A stretch of 64,000 bases of DNA from an uncultured Gellertiella sp. (GCF_963457605.1 NZ_OY735139.1:2696001-2760000); one strand, 5' to 3'. Positions 7,912-17,578 are shown, numbered from the stretch's first letter. Numbers and translations are program-made. The notes: generated by a model from the sequence alone, not told the origin.

Positions 7912-10623
7912 TCACCCCCTTCTCAACGGCAGAACCCTCTGCTGCAGGGTGGTGTCGTTGCGCCAGGGCTGTTGGCGGGCGAAGGTCAGGAGTTCGGTCG
8001 GGCGCATCGGCCGGGCGAAGGCATAGCCTTGCAGGGTCTGGCAGCCCATGTCGCGCAGCATGGCGGCGTGTTCCATGCTTTCCACCCCTTCAGCGACGAT
8101 GCTGATGCCGCAGGTGCGGCCGATGTCGATGATCGAGGAGACCAGCTGGCGTTCGCGGGGTTCGTCGAGGATCGGCCTGATCAACTGCCGGTCGATCTTC
8201 AGCCGTCGTGGCGTCAGCTTCAGCAAATTGACGATCGAGGCATGGCCGGTGCCGAAATCATCGATCTCGATATCGATGCCGATCTCCTTCAGCAGTGCGG
8301 TGATCGCGACCAGTGTATCGTCCTGCTCTTCGAAGGAAATCGATTCCAGCAGTTCGAAGCAGACCGTGCCGGGTTCGATCTGCAGGGCGATCATCTTTTC
8401 AACCAGCCTCGGATCAAGCAGGCGCTGGGTGGAAATATTGACCGAAACTCTTGGAATATCGAGGCCGACCGCCCGCCACTGGTGGAAATGGAACAGCGCC
8501 TGGTCGAGCACGATCTCGTCAATCCGCTGCATCACGTTCAGGCTTTCGGCGATGCGCAGGAACTGGTCCGGGGGCACCAGACCGCGTTGCGGATGTTCCC
8601 AGCGCACCAGCGCCTCGACGCCATCGATCTCCAGCGTGTGCGCATCGAATTGCGGCTGGAAAAAGGTGACGAACTCGCCCTGCTCCAGCGCCCGCAGGAT
8701 TTCGTCCGCCGTCTGCTTGGTGTTGATCGCCTGGGCGCGCAGCGTATCGGTGAAAAACTCCATCCGGCCGCGGCCGCGCTTTTTCGCCTCGTAAAGCGCA
8801 ATGTCGGCATTGATCAGCAGCTGTTCGGGGCTTTCGCCGGCTTCGGCCTGGGTGGCAACGCCGATGCTGACACCCGCCCGGCATTCCTGGCCTTCCAGCA
8901 GCACCGGTTCTGTCAGGGCCGAGATGATCCTGGTCGACAGGCAGTCAAAATAGCCGTCCGCACCCGCATGGGTAGAGACGATGACGAATTCGTCGCCGCC
9001 AATCCGGGCGATGAAATCACCGGGCTCCACGGCGGCCCTCAGCACATTGGCGGCATGTCGCAGGATGCTGTCCCCCGCCGCATGGCCCAGCGTATCATTG
9101 ATATCCTTGAACCGGTCGAGATCGAGATGGAGGATGGTGAGGGGCTGGTCCGCACCGCTGCGCTTCTCGCCCAGAATCTGGTCGAGATAACGCCGGTTGG
9201 CGAGTCCGGTCAGCGCATCATGCAGGGAATTGAATTCCATCTGCTGACGGGCCTGTTCAAGTTGCCGGTTCTGCTCTTCCGCCATCTGGCGGGCCACGCG
9301 CAGGGCTTCCTCGCGCCGGACATCCTCGGTTATGTCCCAGTCGACCCCGAGCAGCCGCTCGCGCCCGGCAGCCGTTTCGATCAGGCGGCCATGGGTGCGG
9401 ATATGGCGAATTTCGCCGGTGTCGCCGGTGATTATCCGATATTGGCCGAAATAATGTTGCTTGCTCTGCAATGCCGCTTCGTAGTCCGCGCAGGCACCGG
9501 CGAGGTCATCGGGATGGACAAGCGCTTCCCAGTCACCCGAGGTGTAGAAGGGCTTTTCCTCGGTCACGCCGAACTGGGATCGGACACGTTCATCCCAGAT
9601 CTGCCGGTCGTCATGCAGGTCATGTTCCCAGATGCCGACGCCAGACGTATCGAGCGCAATTTCCAGCCGCCGGGAGAGGGCCTGAAGGCGCTGGCTGTTC
9701 TGCTCGATATGGCGCAGCGCCCGGTGCCGCTCGCCCATCAGTCGGACCGACCACAGGACGGGAATGACGATGGCAGAGGCGACGAGCAAAAGCAGCAGCC
9801 GGAAGGCCAGCAATTGTGCCGGGGCGATGTGCCAGCCGGATTTGGGGACAGCGGCGAGCAGCCAGATGTTCTGGCCGATCGGAATTGTCATGCGAACAGG
9901 ATTGCTGCCGAATACCGTATCCGCGCCGAAGAACGGCGCGCCAAAGGCGCCTTGCCGGTCACCGCTCGACAGCGCCACATCCAGAGGCAGATCCCTGCCC
10001 AGCAGGCCGCTGTCGGAAAAGAGGCCGTTGAGGTCGATAGTTGCCGACAGCAGGCCCCAGAATTCCGCTCGTGCGCTGCCATGGTCCACCAGAACAGGAT
10101 AATTGACCACCAACCCCTTGTGACCACCCGCCATGTCGACCGGGCCGGAGACATTCACCTTGCGCGATTGTGCGGCCAGAAAGGCCGCACCATGTTCCTT
10201 GTTGCGCTTGCGATAGTCAAAGCCGATCATATCGACCCGTTCCGGGGGATAGGCCATGGCCACGACCATGTCGGGAGCGATGGTCACCACGCTGATATTG
10301 TCGTCTTTGCCCAGCATGCGGCGGGCCAGGTCGTGAAAACGCCCCCCGGACATGGCGGGATCAGCTTCGAGTGCGGCCACCAGGCCCTTCAGCAGGAAAA
10401 TGTCGCCATTGATCCGCCCTTCGATTTCCGATCTCAGCACGCTCAGCTGCTCGGTCACCATGTTGCGGCTGTTTTCTTCCTCATAGAGCGCGCGTTGCCG
10501 GTCAGCGAAGAACACCGAGGCAAGCGTTGCACAGAGCACGACGAAAAACAGCCCAAACCCCTGCAGACGCGCCCGGCGGGTTTCCTGTTTTCGGAGTCGG
10601 ATCGTGTCCAGAACATTGAGCAT
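7912..10623 (-). CDS. Membrane c-di-GMP enzyme: periplasmic sensor, PAS, GGDEF and EAL domains
   Basis: The 903-residue protein has two membrane segments (about 22-41 and 272-295) bracketing a periplasmic region that looks like a CHASE-type sensor. A cytoplasmic PAS domain follows (about 318-440) with a PAC-like end (LLGVDWDITEDV), a short coiled coil (about 437-463), a GGDEF domain (RIGGDEFVIV, GGDEF at 542-546) and an EAL domain (about 640-885). Both catalytic motifs look intact: GGDEF, EAL at 670-672 (GVEALVRW), DDFGTGHAS and EGVES. The RxxD inhibitory site expected just before GGDEF is absent (EPGD instead), so product inhibition of a cyclase activity may be weak. Either synthesis or hydrolysis of c-di-GMP could dominate. 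The signal sensed is unknown. Confidence 0.92.
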   Translation of the reverse strand: MLNVLDTIRLRKQETRRARLQGFGLFFVVLCATLASVFFADRQRALYEEENSRNMVTEQLSVLRSEIEGRINGDIFLLKGLVAALEADPAMSGGRFHDLARRMLGKDDNISVVTIAPDMVVAMAYPPERVDMIGFDYRKRNKEHGAAFLAAQSRKVNVSGPVDMAGGHKGLVVNYPVLVDHGSARAEFWGLLSATIDLNGLFSDSGLLGRDLPLDVALSSGDRQGAFGAPFFGADTVFGSNPVRMTIPIGQNIWLLAAVPKSGWHIAPAQLLAFRLLLLLVASAIVIPVLWSVRLMGERHRALRHIEQNSQRLQALSRRLEIALDTSGVGIWEHDLHDDRQIWDERVRSQFGVTEEKPFYTSGDWEALVHPDDLAGACADYEAALQSKQHYFGQYRIITGDTGEIRHIRTHGRLIETAAGRERLLGVDWDITEDVRREEALRVARQMAEEQNRQLEQARQQMEFNSLHDALTGLANRRYLDQILGEKRSGADQPLTILHLDLDRFKDINDTLGHAAGDSILRHAANVLRAAVEPGDFIARIGGDEFVIVSTHAGADGYFDCLSTRIISALTEPVLLEGQECRAGVSIGVATQAEAGESPEQLLINADIALYEAKKRGRGRMEFFTDTLRAQAINTKQTADEILRALEQGEFVTFFQPQFDAHTLEIDGVEALVRWEHPQRGLVPPDQFLRIAESLNVMQRIDEIVLDQALFHFHQWRAVGLDIPRVSVNISTQRLLDPRLVEKMIALQIEPGTVCFELLESISFEEQDDTLVAITALLKEIGIDIEIDDFGTGHASIVNLLKLTPRRLKIDRQLIRPILDEPRERQLVSSIIDIGRTCGISIVAEGVESMEHAAMLRDMGCQTLQGYAFARPMRPTELLTFARQQPWRNDTTLQQRVLPLRRG

Positions 10624-10849
10624 AGGTTGATTATGCGAGATTTTGATTATGAAACATTTACGACAGGGTGAGATTTATGTCAGCGCTTCGCAAAGCAAAT
10701 TTCGCGTCATACAGACATGATTATTTATGAATATCGCGCGGAAAATCCCGGGGCGCTGGATATGGATCCGGAATGGAAGAACAATGGCATTGAGGAAATA
10801 TTAGGATTGATTCGCGGATGATGACCGGGATCGGGGGGGACTAACCGCA

Positions 10850-12553
10850 ATGACGACACCATCCCACATGTTGAGCGGCAAGGCTGAGGACAAGATCTGG
10901 CTGGGCTCCTATCCGGTCCGCGTCCCCTCGAGAATTGCCGATCCGAAGGAAAATTCACTCGGGGAACTGCTGGTGAGAAGTTGTGCGCTGTATCGGGATC
11001 GCGCCGCCTTCACCAGCATGGGCAAGGTGCTGACCTTCGCCGGACTTGAGGCTGCGACCCGCAAGATTGCCGCCTGGCTGCAGGCCTCAGGGCTGGAAAA
11101 AGGCGACCGGGTGGCGGTGATGATGCCGAACATCCTGCAAAACCCGGTGGCGGTCTATGCGATATTGCGGGCCGGCATGGTCGTGGTCAATGTCAACCCG
11201 CTCTACACGCCGCGCGAGCTGGAGCATCAGTTGAAGGATTCCGGCGCAAAAGCCATCTTCGTGCTGGAAAATTTCGCCTACACGGTTGAACAGGTCTACA
11301 AGCACACGGATCTCCGCCATATCGTGGTGGCCAGCATGGGCGACATGCTGGGCCTGAAGGGGGTGCTGGTCAATTTCGCGGTGCGCCGCATCCGCAAGCT
11401 GGTTCCGGCCTTCGGGATCGACGAGTCCATCGCCTTCAATCAGGTGTTGCGGGAGGGGGCCTGGAAGAAACTGGCCCCGGTCAACGTCGCCTCCGGCGAT
11501 GTCGCCTTCCTGCAATATACCGGCGGCACCACCGGTGTATCCAAGGGGGCTGCCCTCAGCCATGCCAATCTTCTTGCCAACAAGGACCAGTTGATCGTCT
11601 GGCTGGACGCCATTTTCGAACGACGCAAGCGACCGGAGCAGATGACCTTCCTCTGCGCCCTGCCGCTTTACCACATTTTTGCGCTGACGGTGAATTCGCT
11701 GATGGGCCTGTCGATGGGGGCGAACAATGTGCTGATCGCCAATCCGCGCGATATCGGTGGCTTCGTCAAGGAATGGAAAGGCTACCAGGTCCATATTTTC
11801 CCCGGCCTCAACACGCTGTTCAATGCGCTGATGAACCATCCGGATTTCGCCGCGCTGGATTTTTCCGAATTGCTGCTGGTTCTGGGCGGCGGCATGGCGG
11901 TGCAGCGCCCGGTGGCAGAACGCTGGCAGGCGATCACCGGCTGCCCGATTGCGGAGGGTTACGGCCTGTCGGAGACCTCGCCGGTCGCCACCGCCAACCG
12001 GCTCGACCGGGCGGAATTTACCGGCACGGTCGGCCTGCCCCTGCCTTCGACCGATATCGAGATCCGCGACGATGCAGGCGCTACGATGCCGATTGGCGAA
12101 ACCGGTGAAATCTGCATCCGCGGTCCGCAGGTCATGCTCGGTTACTGGCAGCGTCCGGCGGAAACCGCCCAGGTGATGACGGCGGACGGCTTTTTCCGCA
12201 CCGGCGATATCGGCTTTATGGATGCCCGGGGCTATACCAAGATCGTCGACCGCAAGAAGGACATGATCCTTGTCTCCGGCTTCAACGTCTATCCCAACGA
12301 GATCGAGGAAGTCGCGGTGATGCATCCCGGCGTGCTGGAGGCCGCCGCCATCGGCGTTCCCGACGAACATTCCGGCGAGGCGGTGAAACTGTTCATTGTC
12401 CGCAGGGACCCGTCCCTTACCGAAGACGACATCAGGCAGCACTGCGCGGAAAACCTCACCAATTACAAACGCCCCCGCCATATCGAATTCCGCAGCGAAT
12501 TGCCAAAGTCGAATGTCGGCAAGATCCTGCGCAAGGAACTGCGCGGGCACTGA
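10850..12553 (+). CDS. fadD: Long-chain-fatty-acid--CoA ligase
   Basis: This AMP-forming ligase activates fatty acids to acyl-CoA for beta-oxidation or lipid recycling. At 567 residues it has the FadD length. The ANL-superfamily motifs are present: P-loop-like YTGGTTGVSKGA (about 221-232), the YGLSETSP motif, TGDIGFMD, the hinge DRKKDMI and the catalytic lysine region SNVGKILRKEL near the C-terminus. It is monocistronic, divergent from the GGDEF-EAL gene, and convergent with the HAD nucleotidase gene. Chain-length preference is inferred only from overall similarity. Confidence 0.9.
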   Translation: MTTPSHMLSGKAEDKIWLGSYPVRVPSRIADPKENSLGELLVRSCALYRDRAAFTSMGKVLTFAGLEAATRKIAAWLQASGLEKGDRVAVMMPNILQNPVAVYAILRAGMVVVNVNPLYTPRELEHQLKDSGAKAIFVLENFAYTVEQVYKHTDLRHIVVASMGDMLGLKGVLVNFAVRRIRKLVPAFGIDESIAFNQVLREGAWKKLAPVNVASGDVAFLQYTGGTTGVSKGAALSHANLLANKDQLIVWLDAIFERRKRPEQMTFLCALPLYHIFALTVNSLMGLSMGANNVLIANPRDIGGFVKEWKGYQVHIFPGLNTLFNALMNHPDFAALDFSELLLVLGGGMAVQRPVAERWQAITGCPIAEGYGLSETSPVATANRLDRAEFTGTVGLPLPSTDIEIRDDAGATMPIGETGEICIRGPQVMLGYWQRPAETAQVMTADGFFRTGDIGFMDARGYTKIVDRKKDMILVSGFNVYPNEIEEVAVMHPGVLEAAAIGVPDEHSGEAVKLFIVRRDPSLTEDDIRQHCAENLTNYKRPRHIEFRSELPKSNVGKILRKELRGH

Positions 12554-12596
12554 ACCCGTCTCCCGCTCCATTCCGGAACCTGCCGGGATGATCGCG

Positions 12597-13307
12597 TCAG
12601 GCGGTGAGCGCCTGCAGGAAGGTTTGGAGGTCATCGGTGGCATAATCTATGTAGCTGCCATCCTGGTCGCTGATGCGTTCCCATGTCTCGGTGACGATCT
12701 CTTCGAGATTGCGGGGGAGCAGCAGAACGGTGCGCATGCCGAGCGCCTTCGGCACCACCAGATTGCGCGGCAGGTCCTCGAACATCGCCGCATGGGCGGT
12801 GTCGATGCGGTTGAGGCTCATGAACTTGTCATAGGTGCTGCCCGCCGGCTTCGGCACGAAATCGGCAGCGACGATGTCGAAGATGTCGTCGAAATGTTCC
12901 AGAATGCCCAGCGCACCGGCGGCCTTTTCGGCATGGGCGACGGTGCCATTGGTCAGGATGAACTTGCGGCCTGGCAAGGCCCTGATCGCCGCCCCCAGTT
13001 CCGGATGCGGCTTCAGCGCCCCGTAGTCGATGGCATGGGCCTGTTCGAGAAAGTCGTTCGGATCGACTTCATGATGGACCATCAGGCCTTTCAGTGTCGT
13101 GCCATGGTCGTGATAATAGCGCTTCTGCAACAGCCGCGCCTCTGCCGGATCCATCGCCAGCAGCCGGGCGACATAGGCGGTCATGTTGCGGTCGATCTGG
13201 GCGAACAGATCGACATGATGCGGATAAAGCGTGTTGTCGAGATCGAAGACCCAGTCACGGACGGTGTCGAAATCGGCTTTGGCGGGGGTGTTGCGGATCG
13301 TGCTCAT
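12597..13307 (-). CDS. Pyrimidine 5'-nucleotidase, HAD superfamily
   Basis: The 236-residue protein shows HAD motif I VFDLDNTLYPHH (nucleophile Asp and acid Asp), motif II ILTNGT and motif III/IV around FVPKPAG and FEDLPRN. The pattern fits the SDT1/PynA-like pyrimidine 5'-nucleotidase family. The ATG at 13307 gives MSTIRNTPAKADFDTVRDW; an upstream frame extension to 13406 lacks family-like sequence and was rejected. Homologues commonly flank argB in rhizobia, here separated from it by one transporter gene. It is divergent from that transporter. Confidence 0.83.
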   Translation of the reverse strand: MSTIRNTPAKADFDTVRDWVFDLDNTLYPHHVDLFAQIDRNMTAYVARLLAMDPAEARLLQKRYYHDHGTTLKGLMVHHEVDPNDFLEQAHAIDYGALKPHPELGAAIRALPGRKFILTNGTVAHAEKAAGALGILEHFDDIFDIVAADFVPKPAGSTYDKFMSLNRIDTAHAAMFEDLPRNLVVPKALGMRTVLLLPRNLEEIVTETWERISDQDGSYIDYATDDLQTFLQALTA

Positions 13308-13411
13308 GGCGGCACTTATGCACCGGCAGGCCAGCGATGAAAATGCCATGGAGACAATTTTTCCGGATTTCCGCCGTGGCAGGCCCCCGGAGCCTCTGAT
13401 AGACATCGATC

Positions 13412-14329
13412 ATGGAACTCTGGGTCGGCATCACCATCGCCAGCGCATTCTTGCAAAACCTGCGCTCGGTCTTTCAAAAGCATCTGAAGGGACAGATGGG
13501 CACGACCGGGGCGACGTTCGTGCGCTTCGGTTTCGGCGTTCCCTTCGCGGTCCTCTATCTCCTGATCCTGCATTTCGGCCTTGGCCGTCCGCTGCCGGTG
13601 CCCGACCGGAGCTTCTTCTTCTGGGCGGTGATTGGCGGCGTCGCGCAGATCGGCGCGACCTTCCTGCTGGTGCACCTGTTCTCGCTTCGCAATTTTGCCG
13701 TCGGCACCGCCTATTCGCGGACCGAGCCGGCTCTGGCCGCCATCATCGCCTTCCTGTTTCTCGGCCAGCACCTGACGCCGGGCGGGGTTCTGGCCATCCT
13801 CGTCTCGATGGCAGGCGTCATGCTGATTTCGGTGGCGCGCACCGAGATCACGCCGAAATCGCTGCTGGATGCCACCTTCAGCCGCACGGCGCGGGTGGGG
13901 CTGCTTTCCGGCCTGCTGTTCGGCCTGTCCTCGGTTGCCTACAGCACCGCCTCGGGCGCGCTCGCCCCGGGCCTGCCTGCGCCCGACGCGATGATGCAGG
14001 CGGGGTATACGCTGGTCTTCGTCATCCTCTTGCAGACGGGGATGATGCTCGCCTTCATGCTGGCCCGCGAGCCGCAGGAATTGCGGCGGACGTTGCGGGC
14101 CTGGAAGATCTCGACGGCGACGGGCTTTGTCGGCGCCACCGCCTCATTCGGCTGGTTCACGGCGATGACGCTCCAGCACCCCGCCCTGGTCCGCTCGCTG
14201 GCACAGGTGGAAATGCTCTTCACCTTCGCCTCGAGCGTGCTGTTCTTCAGGGAAAGGATCAACCGGCTGGAAATAGCCGGCTGCGTGCTGATCGTCGCCG
14301 GCATCCTGTTGCTGCTGCATTTCAGGTGA
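13412..14329 (+). CDS. EamA/DMT-family transporter
   Basis: The 305-residue protein has ten predicted membrane segments arranged as two EamA repeats, with motif-like sequences such as YSRTEPALAAIIAFLFLGQ closing the first half and QVEMLFTFASSVLFFRER closing the second. DMT transporters export or import small metabolites; the substrate cannot be inferred. It ends only three bases before the convergent end of argB and has no obvious terminator. Confidence 0.85.
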   Translation: MELWVGITIASAFLQNLRSVFQKHLKGQMGTTGATFVRFGFGVPFAVLYLLILHFGLGRPLPVPDRSFFFWAVIGGVAQIGATFLLVHLFSLRNFAVGTAYSRTEPALAAIIAFLFLGQHLTPGGVLAILVSMAGVMLISVARTEITPKSLLDATFSRTARVGLLSGLLFGLSSVAYSTASGALAPGLPAPDAMMQAGYTLVFVILLQTGMMLAFMLAREPQELRRTLRAWKISTATGFVGATASFGWFTAMTLQHPALVRSLAQVEMLFTFASSVLFFRERINRLEIAGCVLIVAGILLLLHFR

Positions 14330-14332
14330 GGC

Positions 14333-15220
14333 TCAGGGGACGAGCAGCGTTCCGGCACCACCTTCGGTGAACAGTTCCAGCAGCACGGCATGCGAGGTCT
14401 TGCCATTGAGGATGACCACGCCCTGCACCCCCGCCTGTATCGCCTCGATGCAGGTTTCGACCTTGGGGATCATGCCGCCCGAGATCGTGCCGTCCCTGAT
14501 CAGGGCGCGGGCCTCGGCAACCGACAATTCCTTGATCAGTTCGCCCTTCTTGTTCAGCACGCCCGGCACGTCGGTGAGAAACAGCAGCCGCGTGGCATTC
14601 AGCGCCCCGGCAATCGCCCCGGCAAAGGTATCGGCATTGATATTGTAGGTGTGGCCGTCGCGGCCCGGCGCGACGGGGGCGATGACCGGGATCATCTCGG
14701 ACTTGGCAAGCAGATCGAGCAGGGTACGGTCGACTTCGACCACTTCGCCGACAAAACCGAGATCGAGCACCCGCTCGATATTGCTGTCGGGATCGGTCAC
14801 GGTCTTGCTTGCCTTTTCGGCAAAGACCATGTTGCCGTCCTTGCCGCAAAGCCCGATGGCCCATTCGCCGGTCTGGTTGATCAGCGCGACGATTTCCTTG
14901 TTGATCGATCCGGCCAGCACCATTTCGACGATCTCGACCGTCTTCTGGTCGGTGACCCGCAAGCCGCCCTCGAACTTCGATTCGATCCCGAGCTTTGCAA
15001 GCATTGCGCCGATCTGCGGACCGCCGCCATGCACGACGATCGGATTGACGCCCGACTGTTTCAACAACGCGATATCGGCGGCAAAGGCACGGCCAAGTTC
15101 CGGATTGCCCATGGCATGGCCACCGTATTTCACCACGATGGTCTTGTTTTCGTAGCGTTGCATGAAGGGCAGGGCCTGCGCCAGAAGTCTCGCCTGCATC
15201 TCGCTTTCGGAAGTCGTCAT
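14333..15220 (-). CDS. argB: Acetylglutamate kinase
   Basis: ArgB phosphorylates N-acetylglutamate, the second step of arginine synthesis. The 295-residue protein carries the kinase motifs VKYGGHAMG (N-terminal lysine and glycine-rich loop), [10 protein letters not shown], the substrate segment [10 protein letters not shown] and GGMIPK near the C-terminus. The start at 15220 ([15 protein letters not shown]) gives the usual family length; an in-frame ATG at 15262 would add 14 atypical residues. argD and argF lie at 60.7-62.9 kb in the same window. Confidence 0.95.
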   Translation of the reverse strand: MTTSESEMQARLLAQALPFMQRYENKTIVVKYGGHAMGNPELGRAFAADIALLKQSGVNPIVVHGGGPQIGAMLAKLGIESKFEGGLRVTDQKTVEIVEMVLAGSINKEIVALINQTGEWAIGLCGKDGNMVFAEKASKTVTDPDSNIERVLDLGFVGEVVEVDRTLLDLLAKSEMIPVIAPVAPGRDGHTYNINADTFAGAIAGALNATRLLFLTDVPGVLNKKGELIKELSVAEARALIRDGTISGGMIPKVETCIEAIQAGVQGVVILNGKTSHAVLLELFTEGGAGTLLVP

Positions 15221-15473
15221 TACCGTCAAACCCTGTTCACCGGACCCTCTGCCCGCATTCATGTTGCGCGCCTTTTATCGCAAGTTTCCGGCACAGGGAA
15301 TAATGCCGGCAAAAAGAAGTGCCGATCGGTACTGACGGCAAACAGGCGCTTCTCACCCTCTGGACTTTGCGGTAGGTTATACCAGATTAAGGTTTTCTTC
15401 GTGCAAACTGCCGCGCCGCGCCCCAGCATGATCATGCCTGGCGACAGGGCAGGCCGAGTATCCGGGATGGCGA

Positions 15474-16013
15474 ATGGCCGCTGACGAATTGTCTGACCTC
15501 ATCAGCCGCGTTGCGCTCAAGGACCGGGCGGCATTTTCACTTCTCTACCAGCGCACAAGCGCGAAACTTTTCGCCGTCTGTTTGCGTATCTTGAGAGACA
15601 GGAGCGAGGCGGAGGAAGCGCTGCAGGATGTGTTCATCAAGATCTGGCAGCGATCCGCCCGCTTCGCCGCGGAAGGCCGCAATGGGTCGGGCTGGCTGAC
15701 GGCCATCGCCCGCAACCATTCGATCGATATCCTGCGGGCGCGCAAGCCGGTGGCCGACCAGATCGACGAGGCCTATGACCTTGCCGATCCCGCACCCGAC
15801 CCGGAAAGCGATGCGGTGATGGCAGGCGAGGGGCGGCGGATCGACCGCTGCATGGGCCTGCTTGAGGCAGACAGGGCCAGCGCCGTCAAGCGGGCCTATG
15901 TGGAGGGCCTGAGCTACCAGGAACTCGCCGACCAGTTTCGCGTGCCCCTGAATACCATGAGAACCTGGCTGAGGCGCAGCCTGATCAAATTGAGAGAGTG
16001 TCTGGACCAATGA
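15474..16013 (+). CDS. ECF RNA polymerase sigma factor (SigK-like group, paired with RskA)
   Basis: This 179-residue protein has sigma region 2 (about residues 20-85: ILRDRSEAEEALQDVFIKIW and GSGWLTAIARNHSIDILRAR) and region 4 (about 125-177: YVEGLSYQELADQFRVPLNTMRTWLRRSL), the two-domain layout of ECF sigma factors. It overlaps the downstream anti-sigma gene by 4 bp (ATGA), showing translational coupling. The partner's RskA-type domain suggests an ECF19/SigK-like group. It would redirect RNA polymerase to its own operon and probably the adjacent fasciclin gene. Its release signal is not evident from the sequence. Confidence 0.9.
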   Translation: MAADELSDLISRVALKDRAAFSLLYQRTSAKLFAVCLRILRDRSEAEEALQDVFIKIWQRSARFAAEGRNGSGWLTAIARNHSIDILRARKPVADQIDEAYDLADPAPDPESDAVMAGEGRRIDRCMGLLEADRASAVKRAYVEGLSYQELADQFRVPLNTMRTWLRRSLIKLRECLDQ

Positions 16014-16735
16014 CATCGCCCGATCGCAGCAGTGGAGACAGATCCCGCGACGAAGTCCTCGCCGGCGAATATGTGCTCGGCGTTCTCTCGTCCGGAGACC
16101 GGCAGAAGGTCGAGGCGCGGATGGTACTGGACCGCAATTTTGCGGCCATCGTCCAGCGCTGGCAGGAAAATCTGGTGACGTTCGACGAAAATTACGCAGG
16201 CGAAACCCCGCCCGCCTGGATCTATCCGCGCATCGAACAACGGCTTTACGCAAACCGGACAGGGCAGGCGAGGGCACCCGGCCTCTGGCAGTCGCTCGCC
16301 TTCTGGCGGGGGCTTGCCGCCCTTTCGCTGGTTGTGGCCGCTGGCCTCTCGCTGTCCCAGCTTGCTGTCTTCGGCCCGCCGCAAAAGGCGGAACTGGTTG
16401 CAGCCCTTTCTCCGCCGGAAAAGGCGCCTGCAAGCCCTGTCAGCTTTGCCTCGTCCTATGATCCTGCCACCGGCCGGTTCCGGATGACGCCGGTTGCCGC
16501 CGGACCGGAAAAGCAGAAGTCGCTGGAACTCTGGCTGATCCAGGGCAGCAATCCGGCGGTGTCGCTCGGCGTTCTCCCGCAATCGGGCGAAGGCGAATTG
16601 CTGGTCCCCGCCGCCTGGCGGGACAGGATTCATGAAGGCGACCTGTTTGCCATAAGCCTTGAAGCCTATGGCGGCTCCCCGACCGGCCATGCCCAGGGAC
16701 CGATACTCGCCGCAGGTGCCGCAAAGTTCAAATAG
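16010..16735 (+). CDS. RskA-type anti-sigma factor, membrane-anchored
   Basis: The 241-residue protein has a short cytoplasmic N-terminal sigma-binding region (LAGEYVLGVLSSGDRQKVEA, about residues 15-35), one membrane helix (about 100-122) and a periplasmic RskA C-terminal domain (about 145-240: LELWLIQGSNPAVSLGVLP, FAISLEAYGGSPTGHAQGP). It should hold the coupled ECF sigma factor inactive at the membrane until a periplasmic cue leads to its release. The start ATG at 16010 overlaps the sigma stop codon; a GTG at 15998 is a less likely start. A strong terminator follows. Confidence 0.9.
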   Translation: MTSPDRSSGDRSRDEVLAGEYVLGVLSSGDRQKVEARMVLDRNFAAIVQRWQENLVTFDENYAGETPPAWIYPRIEQRLYANRTGQARAPGLWQSLAFWRGLAALSLVVAAGLSLSQLAVFGPPQKAELVAALSPPEKAPASPVSFASSYDPATGRFRMTPVAAGPEKQKSLELWLIQGSNPAVSLGVLPQSGEGELLVPAAWRDRIHEGDLFAISLEAYGGSPTGHAQGPILAAGAAKFK

Positions 16736-16760
16736 ACATGCGACATATGTAATGAAAGGC

Positions 16761-16801
16761 GCGCGCCGGCAGCAAAATTCCGGCGCGCATGTTTTTCGTT
16801 T
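16761..16801 (+). terminator. Intrinsic terminator after the sigma/anti-sigma operon
   Basis: A perfect 9-bp stem GCGCGCCGG/CCGGCGCGC with a 10-nt loop is followed by ATGTTTTTCGTTT, 25 bases after the anti-sigma stop codon. Confidence 0.88.
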
Positions 16802-16974
16802 AATATAAAAGAAATATATCAGTTGTAAAAATAAAACGATCACACAAAACTACTGAAACTTTGTTCCCTGCCTCCCCGTCTCTATTTTTACCTGGCGATG
16901 ATCGACCAGCGGCGTCACTGGTCAATTCTTGAAATTGGCTGTGACGGAGTGTGGAATATACAAGGAGGAATGCC

Positions 16975-17532
16975 ATGTTCAAGTCAACAATCCGGGTGCT
17001 CGCTGCGGCAACTGTCATCGCTGCAACTTCGATTGCTGCCTATGCTGCCAATCCCGATGTCGGCGGAGCGCCGATGTATGAAAACAGGAATATCGTCGAA
17101 AATGCCATGAATTCGAAGGACCACACCACGCTGGTTGCCGCCGTGAAGGCCGCCGGTCTGGTCGGGACGCTGCAGGGTCCCGGTCCCTACACGGTGTTTG
17201 CGCCCACCAACGAAGCCTTTGCCGCCCTTCCCAAGGGCACGGTCAAGATGCTGCTGAAGCCGAAGAACAAGAAGAAACTGGTGAAGGTTCTCACCTGCCA
17301 CGTGGTGGCAGCCGATGCGATGTCGGACATGATCTCGAAAATGATCATGGATGATGGCGGCAAGCACAGGGTCAAGACTGTCGGCGGCTGCGTGCTGACC
17401 GCCCGCGAAAAGGATGGCATGATCACCCTGACGGACGAAAACGGCGGTGTCGCCCATGTCACCATCGCCGATGTCAAGCAGTCGAACGGCGTGATCCATG
17501 TCATCGACCGCGTCATGCTGCCGAAGATGTAA
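16975..17532 (+). CDS. Secreted fasciclin (FAS1) domain protein
   Basis: The 185-residue protein has a cleavable signal peptide (MFKSTIRVLAAATVIAATSI, then AAYA) and one FAS1 domain with the H1 motif FAPTNEAFAALP and the H2 end NGVIHVIDRVMLP. FAS1 proteins mediate surface adhesion; in mycobacteria the comparable MPT70/MPT83 proteins are controlled by SigK-RskA. The start is fixed by an AAGGAGGA sequence at 16962-16969. It is separated from the sigma operon by a terminator and its own AT-rich upstream region, so it is probably a separate transcription unit that may be a sigma target. Two cysteines (TCHVV, GGCVL) could form a disulfide. Confidence 0.88.
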   Translation: MFKSTIRVLAAATVIAATSIAAYAANPDVGGAPMYENRNIVENAMNSKDHTTLVAAVKAAGLVGTLQGPGPYTVFAPTNEAFAALPKGTVKMLLKPKNKKKLVKVLTCHVVAADAMSDMISKMIMDDGGKHRVKTVGGCVLTAREKDGMITLTDENGGVAHVTIADVKQSNGVIHVIDRVMLPKM

Positions 17533-17550
17533 GGGCTGTCGAAACACGGC

Positions 17551-17578
17551 ATCTGCCCGTTCGCCTGAACGGGCAGAT
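17551..17578. terminator. Hairpin between convergent fasciclin and engB genes
   Basis: ATCTGCCCGTTC and GAACGGGCAGAT form a perfect 12-bp stem with a GCCT loop, located between two convergent genes and able to act on both strands. There is no strong T tract directly adjacent. Confidence 0.75.

Noticed and set aside
7972-10671. An 899-codon open frame opposite the GGDEF-EAL gene
   Set aside because: The opposite strand encodes a complete multi-domain protein with intact motifs; this frame has no recognisable features.
15436-16898. The shared word CCTGGCGA upstream of the sigma and fasciclin genes as a common ECF promoter
   Set aside because: It is only 8 bp, is not accompanied by a second conserved element at fixed spacing, and lies at different distances from the genes.
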